Source of the DNA: Gammaproteobacteria bacterium
GTDB lineage: Bacteria > Pseudomonadota > Gammaproteobacteria > Steroidobacterales > Steroidobacteraceae
DNA length: 64,000 nucleotides
NCBI GenBank assembly: GCA_016874235.1
Contig: VGUJ01000001.1
Coordinates: forward strand, 62,001 to 126,000
Direction of reading: 5' to 3'
Under the pieces are notes generated by a model, which did not search any database, had not been told where the DNA came from, and saw only the letters and a program-made list of their open reading frames with translations. The position numbers and the translations under genes are program-made. Each line of letters begins with the position of its first letter. The first letter of the stretch is position 1. This document shows positions 41,565 to 51,896 of the stretch, piece after piece.

Positions 41565-42433
41565 TCGATGTTTTGTACCTGCTCTCGCATCTGTTCGATC
41601 AAAACCTTCATGTCGACGGCGATACGCGTGATGTCGATTTCCTGCGATTTCGACGACAGGGTGTTTGCCTCACGATTGAGTTCCTGCATGAGAAAGTCGA
41701 GCCGACGACCGGCGGCTTCGTCCCCTTCGATCACACGACGGATTTCCGCGATGTGCCCATCCAGACGATCGAGCTCCTCATCGACGTCGGCACGCTGCAG
41801 CAGCAAGGCGACTTCTTGTTCGAATCGCCCGGCATCGACTGTAGTGCCGAGTTCGGCAAGACGATCTTGCAGACGGGTACGCAGGCGGGTTTGCAACTCG
41901 GGCATACGCGAGCGCAAGTGGACGAGGAGCTCGGCCAGTGCGCCGCAGCGCTGCTCAATGAGTTCACGCAATCTTTGACCTTCGCGACGGCGTGCCGCTG
42001 CCATCTCTCGAACCGTCTCTTGAAACAGTGTGCGGCAGGCGCCGTGCAGGCTCTCGGTGTCGGGGGCGTCGTCTTTGAGTACGCCGGGCCAGCGCAATAC
42101 GTCGAGCGGATCGACCCGAGCCGCAGTGCCGATCGACAGCCGTGAGGCGACTTCGCCGGTACGTGTGAGCAAGTGCTGTAGCACGGCTTCGTCGATCCTC
42201 AATTCTTGTTCGGCTCGGTGGGATCCACGGAGATGAATCGTACAATCGAGTTTGCCGCGTCTCAGTTCCTTGGCGAGTAACTGCCGCAACTCACCCTCCA
42301 ACGAGCGCAGTTCCTCGGGTAACCGGAACCCGGGCTCCAGATACCGGTGATTGACGCTGCGCAGTTCGCAGGTGAGTTCTCCGAAAGGACCGCTCACCTC
42401 GCGTCGCGCGAAGCCCGTCATGCTGCTGATCAT
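41561..42433 (-). CDS. YicC family endoribonuclease
   Basis: MISSMTGFARREVSGPFGELTCELRSVNHRYLE; C-terminal LDFLMQELNREANTLSSKSQEIDITRIAVDMKVLIEQMREQVQNIE. Confidence 0.95.
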   Translation of the reverse strand: MISSMTGFARREVSGPFGELTCELRSVNHRYLEPGFRLPEELRSLEGELRQLLAKELRRGKLDCTIHLRGSHRAEQELRIDEAVLQHLLTRTGEVASRLSIGTAARVDPLDVLRWPGVLKDDAPDTESLHGACRTLFQETVREMAAARRREGQRLRELIEQRCGALAELLVHLRSRMPELQTRLRTRLQDRLAELGTTVDAGRFEQEVALLLQRADVDEELDRLDGHIAEIRRVIEGDEAAGRRLDFLMQELNREANTLSSKSQEIDITRIAVDMKVLIEQMREQVQNIE

Positions 42434-42537
42434 CGAGAGTCCTCTGCTCGCGGCCACCGTTGTCGTGCGTCCAGACCGGCCGGGGTGTATAAAGCGCGCA
42501 GTTTATCCCACGGCTCTGCCAGAGACGGAAATCAAAG

Positions 42538-43269
42538 ATGTTTCAACGTCCGAGCGGTCGCAGCCCCGACCAACTTCGTCCCGTTAGCTTCCATCGTCAC
42601 TACACCCGACATGCCGAGGGGTCCGTGTTAGTGGAGTTCGGCGGCACCCGGGTGCTTTGCACGGCCAGCATCGAAGAGGGGGTGCCCGGATTCCTTCGTG
42701 GGCGCGGTCAGGGCTGGGTGACGGCCGAGTACGGCATGCTACCGAGGTCGACTCACACTCGATCTGCTCGCGAAGCAGCGAAGGGGAAGCAATCCGGGCG
42801 TACTCAGGAGATTCAGCGATTGATTGGCCGCAGTCTGCGTGCAGTCATCGATATGACTGCGCTCGGTGAACGCACCGTGACGCTCGATTGCGACGTGTTA
42901 CAAGCCGATGGCGGTACGCGCACGGCAGCCATCACCGGAAGCTATGTGGCGTTGGTTGATGCCTGCCAGACTTTGATCGCCCACGGCACACTTCTGCGTT
43001 CGCCGCTGCACGGGCAGGTTGCGGCCGTGTCGGTCGGCATTTGCGGCGGCGTGCCCGTACTCGATCTCGACTATGACGAGGACTCTCAGGCTGAGACAGA
43101 TATGAACGTCGTGATGAAAGACGGTGGTACGTTCGTTGAAATTCAGGGCACTGCCGAAGGTCATGCGTTCCGTCGAGAAGAACTGGACGTCATGCTGGGC
43201 TTGGCGTCGAGCGGTATTTCGCGACTGCATGACCTGCAGCGCGAGTCCCTCCAGGCGGGCAACCCCTGA
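42538..43269 (+). CDS. rph: Ribonuclease PH
   Basis: [56 protein letters not shown]-type motif; [18 protein letters not shown]. Confidence 0.97.
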   Translation: MFQRPSGRSPDQLRPVSFHRHYTRHAEGSVLVEFGGTRVLCTASIEEGVPGFLRGRGQGWVTAEYGMLPRSTHTRSAREAAKGKQSGRTQEIQRLIGRSLRAVIDMTALGERTVTLDCDVLQADGGTRTAAITGSYVALVDACQTLIAHGTLLRSPLHGQVAAVSVGICGGVPVLDLDYDEDSQAETDMNVVMKDGGTFVEIQGTAEGHAFRREELDVMLGLASSGISRLHDLQRESLQAGNP

Positions 43270-43272
43270 ACC

Positions 43273-43863
43273 ATGCGGATCGTGCTCGCTACCGGTAACG
43301 CCGGGAAGATCCGCGAGTTTTCCGACATGCTCGGTCCGTTCGGCTTCGAGTTCGTCCCGCAATCCGAATTCGGTATCGAACCTCCTGAAGAGACGGGCGA
43401 AACTTTTGAAGACAACGCGCTCTTGAAAGCGCGGCATGCCGCGGCGTTGAGCGGTCTGCCGGCGATGGCGGACGACTCGGGTCTTGAGGTGGATGCGCTC
43501 GGTGGTGCGCCGGGGGTGCGATCCGCACGATATGCCGGCGAGGGGGCTGGCGATCTCGCGAACATCAAAAAATTGCTTGAGGCAATGCAGGCCGTGCCAG
43601 AGGCGGCACGATCGGCTCGCTTTCGTTGCGTGATTGCATTGGCTCGAACTGCCGATGATCCGTCACCGGCGTTCGGCCGTGGTATCTGGGAAGGCGTCAT
43701 CTTGCGCTCTCCGAGAGGCCATGGTGGTTTCGGTTACGACCCGGTGTTCTCACCTCGCGGTGAGACTCGCAGCGTGGCTGAACTCGCCGCCGCAGAAAAA
43801 CATGCACAAAGCCATCGCGGTTCGGCTTTGCGCGATCTGCACGCGCGCTTGCGTAGTGCCTAA
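43273..43863 (+). CDS. rdgB: RdgB/HAM1 family XTP/dITP pyrophosphatase
   Basis: MRIVLATGNAGKIREFSDML; ADDSGLEVDALGGAPGVRSARYAG; GFGYDPVFSP. Confidence 0.95.
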   Translation: MRIVLATGNAGKIREFSDMLGPFGFEFVPQSEFGIEPPEETGETFEDNALLKARHAAALSGLPAMADDSGLEVDALGGAPGVRSARYAGEGAGDLANIKKLLEAMQAVPEAARSARFRCVIALARTADDPSPAFGRGIWEGVILRSPRGHGGFGYDPVFSPRGETRSVAELAAAEKHAQSHRGSALRDLHARLRSA

Positions 43864-43876
43864 ACGGCACGGAGCC

Positions 43877-45103
43877 ATGAACTTCGAGACGCCGCTCAGT
43901 CTGTACATCCACTTTCCGTGGTGTGTCAGCAAGTGCCCCTACTGCGACTTCAACTCGCACGTATTGCGGGAGGATGTCCCTGGCCGAGAGCGCGTACCCG
44001 AAGAGTCGTATGTGACGACCCTGCTTAGCGATCTGGCCTCTCAATGCGAGTCACAGGCGACGCTCATTGGCGGTCGTCGTATCTCGACTGTCTTCATGGG
44101 GGGTGGAACGCCGAGTTTGTTTTCTCCGTCCGCTATCGGACGTGTAATCGATGCGGTTCGAGCGGGGCCGGGTCTCGCGGTGGATGCCGAGATTACGCTC
44201 GAGGCGAACCCCGGCACGATCGAGCGAGGACGATTTACCGAATATGCCGCAGCGGGTGTCAATCGGGTTTCGCTTGGCGCTCAAAGTTTTGATGCAGAGG
44301 CTTTACGAAAGCTTGGACGAATTCACTCGTCCGACGAAACGCGAAACGCTGCCGCAGAACTTCACGCCGCGGGGCTTTCCAATTTCAATATCGATTTGAT
44401 GTACGGGTTGCCCGAGCAAGATAAGGCGGGCGCTCTTCGAGATATCGAAGCGGCTCTCGCATTGCGCCCTACGCAAATCTCCCACTATCACCTGACTCTC
44501 GAGCCTGGCACGCCTTTCGCGGCCCGACCGCCCTCGGGCTTGCCGCTCGATGAACACGTGGCACGCATGCTCGAGGTCACGAGTCGAAGACTCGCTGAGG
44601 ATGGGTACCGCCAGTACGAGGTGTCGGCGTATGCCCGCGAGGGTTTCGACTGCGCCCACAACCTCGTTTACTGGAGCTTCGGCGACTATCTCGGCATCGG
44701 CGCGGGCGCGCACGGCAAGCTGTCGGGCCCTCGCGCGGACGGCGGAATCGCAGTGATCCGAAGCGTCCAACCTCGTGAGCCGCGTCGCTATCAGCGTGAT
44801 CCGAAGAGTGCGCTCGTTTGGCAGCATGTCGAGGATGACCAGCGGCCCTTCGAGTTCATGTTGAATGCGCTGCGCTTGACCGTGGGCTTCGAGATCGAGC
44901 TCTTCGAGCGCCGAACAGGGTTGAACTGGGAGGTCGTGAATCCGGTGGTGCAAAGACTCCGAAGTCGAGGGCTACTGTCTCACTCAGCGTCTTCCGCGGG
45001 CCGCGGCAGGATCTCGGCCACGCCGATCGGACGCCAGTTTTTAAATGAAGTGCTGCTGGAATTCCTGCCTGAAGACGGCTCGAAAAGTATGCACAGCGAC
45101 TAA
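43877..45103 (+). CDS. hemW: Radical SAM heme chaperone HemW
   Basis: LSLYIHFPWCVSKCPYCDFNSH; TVFMGGGTPSLF; EANPGTIE; SLGAQSFDAEALRKLGR. Confidence 0.94.
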   Translation: MNFETPLSLYIHFPWCVSKCPYCDFNSHVLREDVPGRERVPEESYVTTLLSDLASQCESQATLIGGRRISTVFMGGGTPSLFSPSAIGRVIDAVRAGPGLAVDAEITLEANPGTIERGRFTEYAAAGVNRVSLGAQSFDAEALRKLGRIHSSDETRNAAAELHAAGLSNFNIDLMYGLPEQDKAGALRDIEAALALRPTQISHYHLTLEPGTPFAARPPSGLPLDEHVARMLEVTSRRLAEDGYRQYEVSAYAREGFDCAHNLVYWSFGDYLGIGAGAHGKLSGPRADGGIAVIRSVQPREPRRYQRDPKSALVWQHVEDDQRPFEFMLNALRLTVGFEIELFERRTGLNWEVVNPVVQRLRSRGLLSHSASSAGRGRISATPIGRQFLNEVLLEFLPEDGSKSMHSD

Positions 45104-45283
45104 AAAACCCCGCTGAACTCGTGAATTACGTGATTTTTTCAGTTTTAATACAAAATTAAACATATAAGTCCATGATTTTAATAATAAAAACACCCTCTTA
45201 ATTTTTTGATGAACGACCGAACAAGGCTGGAATGCCGTGATCAGGTCGGGAGGGCCTCGCGCTATTCCACAGACTTATCCACA
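45104..45283. other. AT-rich intergenic block with IHF-like site and perfect DnaA box
   Basis: 45104-45212 is strongly A/T-rich. It has a repeated TTTTAATA (45143-45150, 45177-45184), TAATTTTTTGATG (45199-45211; 12/13 match to reverse IHF consensus YAANNNNTTGATW) and TTATCCACA (45275-45283). Confidence 0.4.
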
Positions 45284-45342
45284 GATTTCAGTGGCTTGGG
45301 CTTCCAATTTGATCTGGACACCCCGACGGAGGCGACTTGCCC

Positions 45343-45372
45343 TTGTCGAAACCGGCCCGCCGCGCTTAGACT
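45343..45372 (+). promoter_or_regulatory. Candidate sigma70 promoter for rpmE
   Basis: TTGTCG (45343-45348), 18-bp spacer, TAGACT (45367-45372), about 42 bp before the rpmE ATG. Visual match only. Confidence 0.3.
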
Positions 45373-45414
45373 GCGCGCCCTTTTTCGTCCTGCCCGTTAA
45401 CTGGAAGGTCGGTC

Positions 45415-45627
45415 ATGAAGCCCTCGATTCACCCGGAATATCACGAGATCAAGGTGTCCTGCTCTTGCGGCAACACGTTTCAGACGCGCTCGACCCTCGG
45501 TCAGGACCTCTCGCTCGAAGTCTGCTCGAGCTGCCACCCGTTCTACACGGGCAAGCAGAAAATCGTCGACACGGCAGGCCGCGTCGATAAGTTCCGAAAG
45601 AAGTACGCCTCCGCCGCTGCGCGCTGA
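45415..45627 (+). CDS. rpmE: 50S ribosomal protein L31 (zinc-ligand C+ type)
   Basis: [65 protein letters not shown]. Confidence 0.97.
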   Translation: MKPSIHPEYHEIKVSCSCGNTFQTRSTLGQDLSLEVCSSCHPFYTGKQKIVDTAGRVDKFRKKYASAAAR

Positions 45628-45668
45628 GGCTGGACGGGGCGCCTCGTGCGACCCGATCGCTTTCGACC

Positions 45669-45696
45669 AAGCGCCCGACAGGGCGCTTTGTCGTTT
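45669..45696 (+). terminator. Intrinsic terminator after rpmE
   Basis: AAGCGCCC-gaca-GGGCGCTT stem-loop followed by TGTCGTTT. Confidence 0.75.
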
Positions 45697-45777
45697 CTGG
45701 GTCGAGCACATCCGGATCTACCGGAACTTCTGTTAGCGTCTAGTCGTCAGAATGGACGTGGATTTTTGGATCGCCGT

Positions 45778-47250
45778 ATGAAGCCGTCGAGAGCGCTTGC
45801 CACCCTGTTCGTCGCGATGACGGTCGCGTTGGCATCGCTGCAACTCGACGCGCAGTCTTCCTCGCGCAAACAAACTGAACGAAAGTCTCAAGAGAGCTCT
45901 AGTTCTCGCAAAGCGCACGAGAAGATTCTCAAGGCGTACGGCGTTTATGAAAATCAGGCGCTGCAAGACTACGTCAGCGAAATCGGGCAGCGCGTGGCGA
46001 GACAAAGCAGCCTGGCCGACCAGGAATGGAAATTCGTCGTGCTCGACGACGACTCCATCAACGCGTTCACGACGGGTTGCTGCTATGTCTACCTCCATCG
46101 CGGTTTGTTGATCCACCTCAACTCCGAGGCGGAATTGGCCTCTGTGCTTGGGCATGAGGTCGCGCATGTCACGGCAAAGCATCCCCAAAAGCGAATGACC
46201 CGCGGTGTGCTGGCGTCGCTCGCTGCCGCCGCGGCAGCGATCTACACCGGCTCCGGTGCGGTCGCCGACCTCGCGAACTTGGGCGCGACGGCCTGGATGC
46301 GCGGATATGGTCGAGAGAACGAGCTCGAGGCCGATCGCATTGGTCTGCAGTATTCCGTTCGTGCGGGGTACCGACCCGAAGCAATGGGTGAGGTCTTCGA
46401 CATGTTCCGACGCGGAGAGCGGTTCGAAATCGACCGTGCACGCGCCGAAGGTCGTGAGCCCCGCGTCTATCACGGTATGTTTTCCTCACACCCCGCGCCT
46501 GATGCCCGAGCCGTTCAGGCAGCCAAGGCTGCGGCCAACCTCGAGGCAGGCCCTGAGGGCGGGTGGGTCGATAACCGCGAGCGATACATGAAGGCCATCG
46601 ACGGGTTGACTTATGGGTCGAGCCGCGCGCAGGGCATTGTTCGTGGAAACCGCCTGTACCACGCCGAGCTCGGCATCACGGTTGCGTTTCCGAAGGCTTG
46701 GACGGTCGAGAACCAGCGAGACGCGCTGATCGCCTATACCCCGAGCAAAGACACGTTGATGCAGATCACGTTGCGAGACTATCCACCCACGATGGGCCCG
46801 CGCGAGTTTCTGTTTTCGCAACTGCGCGGCGCGACCTTGTCGGGAGGGGAGCCGATTCAGATCAATGGAATGGAGGGGTACACGGCGCGTACCACCTCTG
46901 GCTCACCCCTCGACAACGGAGCGGGGCCGGTGCGTTGGGTGGTGCTGTATCGCGGCAAGAGCGCCTATCTATTTGCCGGCGCGAGTCGTTCGTCCCGAGG
47001 CGCTGTTCCGGAAGCCGACGGTCTGTTCTTGTCGGTCGCCGAGACGCTTCGTGCCCTGAAGCCATCTGAGTATCCGTTGGCCGAGCCCTATCGGCTGCGA
47101 ATCCGCACCTCCACAGCCGATACTCGACTGGAGGATTACGCCGACGACATGCCGGTCGAAAAGTATCCGCGGGAAGAGCTGATGCTCATCAACGGTTTGT
47201 ACCCCAACCGCAAGCTGCAGCCTGGAACCCTCTACAAGGTGGTCGAATGA
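45778..47250 (+). CDS. Secreted M48 family metalloprotease
   Basis: Signal-like N-terminus MKPSRALATLFVAMTVALASLQLDA; ASVLGHEVAHVTAKH (HExxH); NELEADRIGLQYSVRAGY. Confidence 0.88.
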   Translation: MKPSRALATLFVAMTVALASLQLDAQSSSRKQTERKSQESSSSRKAHEKILKAYGVYENQALQDYVSEIGQRVARQSSLADQEWKFVVLDDDSINAFTTGCCYVYLHRGLLIHLNSEAELASVLGHEVAHVTAKHPQKRMTRGVLASLAAAAAAIYTGSGAVADLANLGATAWMRGYGRENELEADRIGLQYSVRAGYRPEAMGEVFDMFRRGERFEIDRARAEGREPRVYHGMFSSHPAPDARAVQAAKAAANLEAGPEGGWVDNRERYMKAIDGLTYGSSRAQGIVRGNRLYHAELGITVAFPKAWTVENQRDALIAYTPSKDTLMQITLRDYPPTMGPREFLFSQLRGATLSGGEPIQINGMEGYTARTTSGSPLDNGAGPVRWVVLYRGKSAYLFAGASRSSRGAVPEADGLFLSVAETLRALKPSEYPLAEPYRLRIRTSTADTRLEDYADDMPVEKYPREELMLINGLYPNRKLQPGTLYKVVE

Positions 47251-47321
47251 GGACGGCTGACTAAAAAAATCATCTGGAGCGCCTTGATTATGTGCACCCG
47301 CCGTGTCAATTTCGTCACGAT

Positions 47322-47341
47322 TCGTCGCGTTTCTGCGACGA
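47322..47341 (+). promoter_or_regulatory. Stem-loop/inverted repeat upstream of gltA
   Basis: TCGTCGC-gtttct-GCGACGA, 7-bp perfect arms, 25 bp before the gltA ATG. Confidence 0.4.
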
Positions 47342-47366
47342 GCTTCAAGATGATGATGTTCACGCC

Positions 47367-48665
47367 ATGACTACCAAGAACTTCGAACTCAAAGATCTCT
47401 CCTCGGACAAAACGAGCACCTTGCCGGTGCGCTCCGGCAGTATCGGTCCGGACGTCGTAGACATCGGCGCACTCAATAAAGACCACGGTGTCTTTACTTT
47501 TGATCCGGGGTTCATGGCGACGGCGAGCACCGAAAGTCGCATCACCTACATCGATGGTGATCAGGGCGTATTGCTCTACCGCGGCTATCCCATCGAACAA
47601 CTGGCTGCCCAGAGTTCGTTCATCGAAGTTGCATATCTCCTCAACAACGGAGAGCTTCCCGATCAGAAGCAGCTTGCTGATTTCAGTGTGAGCATCCAGC
47701 GCCACACGATGATCAACGAGTCGTTGCTGCGCATGTACAACGGATTTCATTACGATGCGCACCCCATGGCCATGGTCAGCGCCATCGTGGCCTCGATGTC
47801 CGCGTTCTATCACGACTCGATGGACATCAATAATCCGCGTCACCGCGAAATCTTCATGCATCGCATCATCGCGAAGCTGCCGACGATCTCTGCGGCGGCT
47901 TATAAGCGATCGGTGGGACAGCCTTTCGTCTATCCGCGGAACGATCTCGACTACTGCAGCAATCTGCTGCACATGTACTACGCGGTACCCTGCGAGCCTT
48001 ATCACGTCGATCCGCTTGCTTCGCAGGCGCTCGACCTGCTGCTCATCCTGCACGCAGACCACGAACAGAACGCGAGTACCTCGACGGTACGCCTGGCAGG
48101 CTCAACGGGTGCTAACCCCTATGCCGCTATTTCTGCGGGCGTCTCGGCGCTATGGGGCCCGGCGCACGGTGGTGCGAACGAAGCCGTGCTCGAAATGCTC
48201 GAAGAAATCGGCAGCGTCGATAACATTACGAAGTTCCTGGCGCAGGTCAAAGACAAGACCAGCAACGTGCGCCTGATGGGTTTCGGTCACCGGGTTTACA
48301 AAAATTTCGACCCGCGCGCCAAGATAATCCGCGAGATGTGTCACAAAGTGCTTGCGAAAATGGGGCGCGCCGACAACCCCTTGCTCGAGCTCGCCCAGCG
48401 TCTCGAAGAAATCGCCCTCAAAGACGACTACTTCATTTCGCGTAAGCTCTATCCGAACGTCGATTTCTACTCAGGCATCATCTACAGCGCCCTCGGTATC
48501 CCGCGCTCGATGTTCACGGTCATGTTCGCGATCGCGCGAACGGCGGGGTGGGTGGCGCATTGGCAAGAGATGATTAGCGATCCGGCCTACAAGATCGGTC
48601 GGCCGCGTCAGCTCTATACAGGTCCTGTGAAGCGCGACTACCTGCCGATTGCCAAGCGCGCCTAA
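47367..48665 (+). CDS. gltA: Citrate synthase
   Basis: [63 protein letters not shown]. Confidence 0.97.
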   Translation: MTTKNFELKDLSSDKTSTLPVRSGSIGPDVVDIGALNKDHGVFTFDPGFMATASTESRITYIDGDQGVLLYRGYPIEQLAAQSSFIEVAYLLNNGELPDQKQLADFSVSIQRHTMINESLLRMYNGFHYDAHPMAMVSAIVASMSAFYHDSMDINNPRHREIFMHRIIAKLPTISAAAYKRSVGQPFVYPRNDLDYCSNLLHMYYAVPCEPYHVDPLASQALDLLLILHADHEQNASTSTVRLAGSTGANPYAAISAGVSALWGPAHGGANEAVLEMLEEIGSVDNITKFLAQVKDKTSNVRLMGFGHRVYKNFDPRAKIIREMCHKVLAKMGRADNPLLELAQRLEEIALKDDYFISRKLYPNVDFYSGIIYSALGIPRSMFTVMFAIARTAGWVAHWQEMISDPAYKIGRPRQLYTGPVKRDYLPIAKRA

Positions 48666-48668
48666 GAT

Positions 48669-49301
48669 TCAGCGAGAGATCGATTCTCCGCCATAGCCTG
48701 TGGCGACGAGGGCCGACACCTCACTCGTGTCGGCACGGCGCATCGGCTTGCCATCGACTGGACTGATCGGCGCCTGTCGGATTCCATCTATCGGAAAAAC
48801 GACGATCTCCACGGGCTGACCATCGACCTCTAGCCGTAGGGCCGGTTGCTGAACGACGCGCTCGGGATTGAGACGGGTGCGCCGCTCGCCCACCTCGAAG
48901 GGGACGCCCTGATCCATCAATCGAAACGTCACCGACTCCGTGCGATCGGCAAAGACGTGAAGTAGGACGTCGTCGTGGTCGGTTGCCGTGCCCTGCAGGA
49001 CCGACCCTACGAGACGAGGCTGAAACTCTTTGAGACGCTGCATGACATCGAGAGCAACTTCTCGTTGCGCCTGCAGCGACTCGAGATGTGCGTCACCCCC
49101 GAACAGACGTTGATATTCCTGCAGGGCTTCTTCGATTTCGGTGTTGCGTGGCAACACTGAGCCATCGACTACGCCGAATCGTTCAGCAGCTTTACGTTTG
49201 GCGAAAAGAAAATCGCGAATCCCGTGCTCGGCCATCACGCGTGCGGCTTCTTGAGCGAGCGCTCGTCTGAGATTTTCGGCGCGCGGCGGCAGCTTTTTCA
49301 T
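48669..49301 (-). CDS. Conserved hypothetical protein
   Basis: Intact 210-aa ORF with ordered coding character (NLRRALAQEAARVMAEHGIRDFLFAKRKAAERFGV...); no motif confidently recognised. Confidence 0.6.
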   Translation of the reverse strand: MKKLPPRAENLRRALAQEAARVMAEHGIRDFLFAKRKAAERFGVVDGSVLPRNTEIEEALQEYQRLFGGDAHLESLQAQREVALDVMQRLKEFQPRLVGSVLQGTATDHDDVLLHVFADRTESVTFRLMDQGVPFEVGERRTRLNPERVVQQPALRLEVDGQPVEIVVFPIDGIRQAPISPVDGKPMRRADTSEVSALVATGYGGESISR

Positions 49302-49310
49302 GACGAGGAA

Positions 49311-51797
49311 TCAAAAAATAGGTTCAGCTGGGGTCTCGTTCGGGCGTCGAGGATCGGCCGCAGGGTTTCCGGGGCTACTGCCGACCGGGAGTCGATCGAC
49401 CATGAAAGTTTCGAAGACGGCGTCCGGATCGTCTGCTCCCGCCAATTCTCCCGTGACGGGCGAGATCCGCACTTGCATGAGTCCGCCGGGCATGTCCCAC
49501 GGACGATCAGGCACGCCCTTCAGAGCTTCGGCCATGAAGTCGATCCAAATGGGCACCGCCGTCCGACTGCCTTCTTCGCCTTCGCCAAGAGGCCGTGACT
49601 GGTCGAATCCGACCCACACGGTCGCGACAACCGACGCGTTGTATCCGTTGAACCAGGTATCGCGCGCTTCGTTGGTGGTGCCGGTCTTGCCTGCGATGTC
49701 GCTACGACCGAGCACCAGCGCACGACGTCCCGTGCCGCGCGTGATGACTTCGCGAAGCATGTCGGTCATCAGCCAGGCATTCTGTGCACTGATCACGCGC
49801 GGTGCGATTTCGGTCGCCGGTAATGCGCAGCCTGCTGGTACGAGGGACGGCCCTTCAGTTTCTGCTGGAGAGGGCGCAATCGGCACCTCTGGGAGGGACA
49901 TTCCATCGGCGCTTGGTCTGCTGATCGGGTCAGGCGGATCGCACTCGAGCGCAACGCGCCGAGGTGCCGCCTGAAACACCACCTGGCCGGCCGGATCTTC
50001 GATGCGCTCGATGAACCAGGGCTGAATGCGATGTCCGCCGTTGGCGAAGACGGCATAGCCAGAGGCGACCTCCAGCGGCGTGGCGCTCATGGTGCCGAGC
50101 GACAGCGTGAGGTTACGGGGGAGGCTTGCGCGAGCGAAGCCGAAGCGTTCGCTGTAAGCGATGGCCGGGCCCATGCCAATCGCTTGTAGCACCCGGATCG
50201 ATACGAGATTGCGTGATTTGACGAGCGCTTCGCGTAGTCGCGTCGGCCCACCGAAATCACCACTCGAGTTTTCGGGGCGCCACGCTTCCTCCATGTTCGG
50301 ATCGTCGATGATGAACGGCGCATCGAGCACTACCGAGGCGGGTGTGAATCCGTTATCGAGCGCCGCCGAGTAGAGAAAGGGCTTGAAGCCAGAGCCAGGC
50401 TGTCGTTTGGCTTGGATGGCGCGATTGAACTTGCCTGCAGTCGGATCAAAGTAATCGAATCCCCCGACAAGCGCCGTAATTGCGCCATCAGACGGCGAGA
50501 GCGCTACGAGCGCCGAAGCGGCTTCGGGAATCTGAGCGAGCTGCGGCGTGGGAATCAGCGTGACGTGGATGACGTCGCCGCGCGCCAGAATCTCCCGCGC
50601 CATCTTTGGCGATTTGCCGAGTCGCCCGTTGATTTTCGGGCGTGCCCAAGAGAGACCTTCCCAAGGCAGCGTGACAATACCGGCATCACGCACATATACC
50701 CGCGCAGATTTTTCCTGAACATCGAGGACTACACCCGGAAGCACAGGACCGCTGGCATCTTGATCGGCAATGAGTGCCTCAAGCTCCCCTTCGTCGTTAG
50801 TGGCCGGAAGTGTGACGCGCGTTTTCGCGCCTCGCCATCCGTGTCGACGATCGTAGTCCAGTAGTCCTTTTCTGAGAGCGGCATTGGCAGCGCTCTGCAT
50901 ACGCGGATCGATGGTGGTGTAGATCTTGTAGCCTTCATTTTGCGCCGCAGCGCCAAGCCGTTGTACGAGTTCAATCCTCGCCATTTCTGCGATGTAGGGC
51001 GCTTCCACCTCGAATGTCTGAACATGCTCTCTGGCGAATACTTTTTCAGTGGCCGCACGCTCTTCGGTTTCGCGATCGATATACCCGAGTTCGCGCATGC
51101 GGCGTAGCACATAACTGCGACGCTGCGCAGCAGCCTCGGGGTTATTGATTGGGTTGTAGCGTGACGGAGCCTGCGGCACGCGCGCGAGTGTGGCCGCCTC
51201 GGCGAGCGTCAATTGATCGAGAGTCTTGCCGAAGTACAGATCGGCAGCGGCGGCGATTCCATAGCTCCGCTTTCCGAAGTGGATGACGTTAAGATACAGA
51301 CCAAAGATTTCCTCTTTGGTGAACTCGTTCTCGATACGATAAGTGAGGAACATCTCCTGTACTTTTCGTCTCCAGGTTCGGTCTTGGGTTAGAAAGAGAT
51401 TGCGGGCAGTCTGCTGCGTGATGGTGCTGGCACCCTGGAGGCGTGAACCGGGTAATAGGTTGACGGCCAGTGAACGCAGGATGCCTTGATAGTCGAATCC
51501 GGAGTGCTCGAAAAAGCGGTCGTCTTCAGCCGCGATGAAAGCTTGACGCACCATGGGCGGAATATCGTCGAAGGTCACCGGGATACGTCGTTGCTCACCG
51601 ATTTGCGCAATGACCTGTCCATCGCGCGAGTAGACCCGCAACGGTACCTGTAACTCGATCTGGCGCATCGCCTCGACGGTGGGCAGCGAGGGTTGTAAAT
51701 AGAGATAGGCGCCAGAGATGAGCGCGGCGATCGCAAGAGAGCTAATCGCGAGGCCCGCTGCGGCCAGAAACGCGATTTTCGGCAGGTAACGCTTCAC
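49311..51797 (-). CDS. mrcA: Penicillin-binding protein 1A
   Basis: AFIAAEDDRFFEHSGFDYQGILRSLAVNL...QGASTITQQTARNLFLT; transpeptidase KRQPGSGFKPFLYSAAL, SRNLVSIRVL, AGKTGTTNEARDTWFNGY. Confidence 0.96.
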   Translation of the reverse strand: MKRYLPKIAFLAAAGLAISSLAIAALISGAYLYLQPSLPTVEAMRQIELQVPLRVYSRDGQVIAQIGEQRRIPVTFDDIPPMVRQAFIAAEDDRFFEHSGFDYQGILRSLAVNLLPGSRLQGASTITQQTARNLFLTQDRTWRRKVQEMFLTYRIENEFTKEEIFGLYLNVIHFGKRSYGIAAAADLYFGKTLDQLTLAEAATLARVPQAPSRYNPINNPEAAAQRRSYVLRRMRELGYIDRETEERAATEKVFAREHVQTFEVEAPYIAEMARIELVQRLGAAAQNEGYKIYTTIDPRMQSAANAALRKGLLDYDRRHGWRGAKTRVTLPATNDEGELEALIADQDASGPVLPGVVLDVQEKSARVYVRDAGIVTLPWEGLSWARPKINGRLGKSPKMAREILARGDVIHVTLIPTPQLAQIPEAASALVALSPSDGAITALVGGFDYFDPTAGKFNRAIQAKRQPGSGFKPFLYSAALDNGFTPASVVLDAPFIIDDPNMEEAWRPENSSGDFGGPTRLREALVKSRNLVSIRVLQAIGMGPAIAYSERFGFARASLPRNLTLSLGTMSATPLEVASGYAVFANGGHRIQPWFIERIEDPAGQVVFQAAPRRVALECDPPDPISRPSADGMSLPEVPIAPSPAETEGPSLVPAGCALPATEIAPRVISAQNAWLMTDMLREVITRGTGRRALVLGRSDIAGKTGTTNEARDTWFNGYNASVVATVWVGFDQSRPLGEGEEGSRTAVPIWIDFMAEALKGVPDRPWDMPGGLMQVRISPVTGELAGADDPDAVFETFMVDRLPVGSSPGNPAADPRRPNETPAEPIF

Positions 51798-51896
51798 GAT
51801 CAGTGCATGTTACCGGAATGGAGATGTCCGGTACCCCATCCCGGGATCCCCGGCCTTCGGTTAGGCTTGGATCGTCTGGGCGATGTCCTGATAAAG

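Noticed and set aside
45104-45283. Calling the AT-rich/DnaA-box segment oriC outright
   Set aside because: One perfect DnaA box is too few, and neither dnaA nor mnmG/rpmH is nearby; retained only as a lower-confidence finding.
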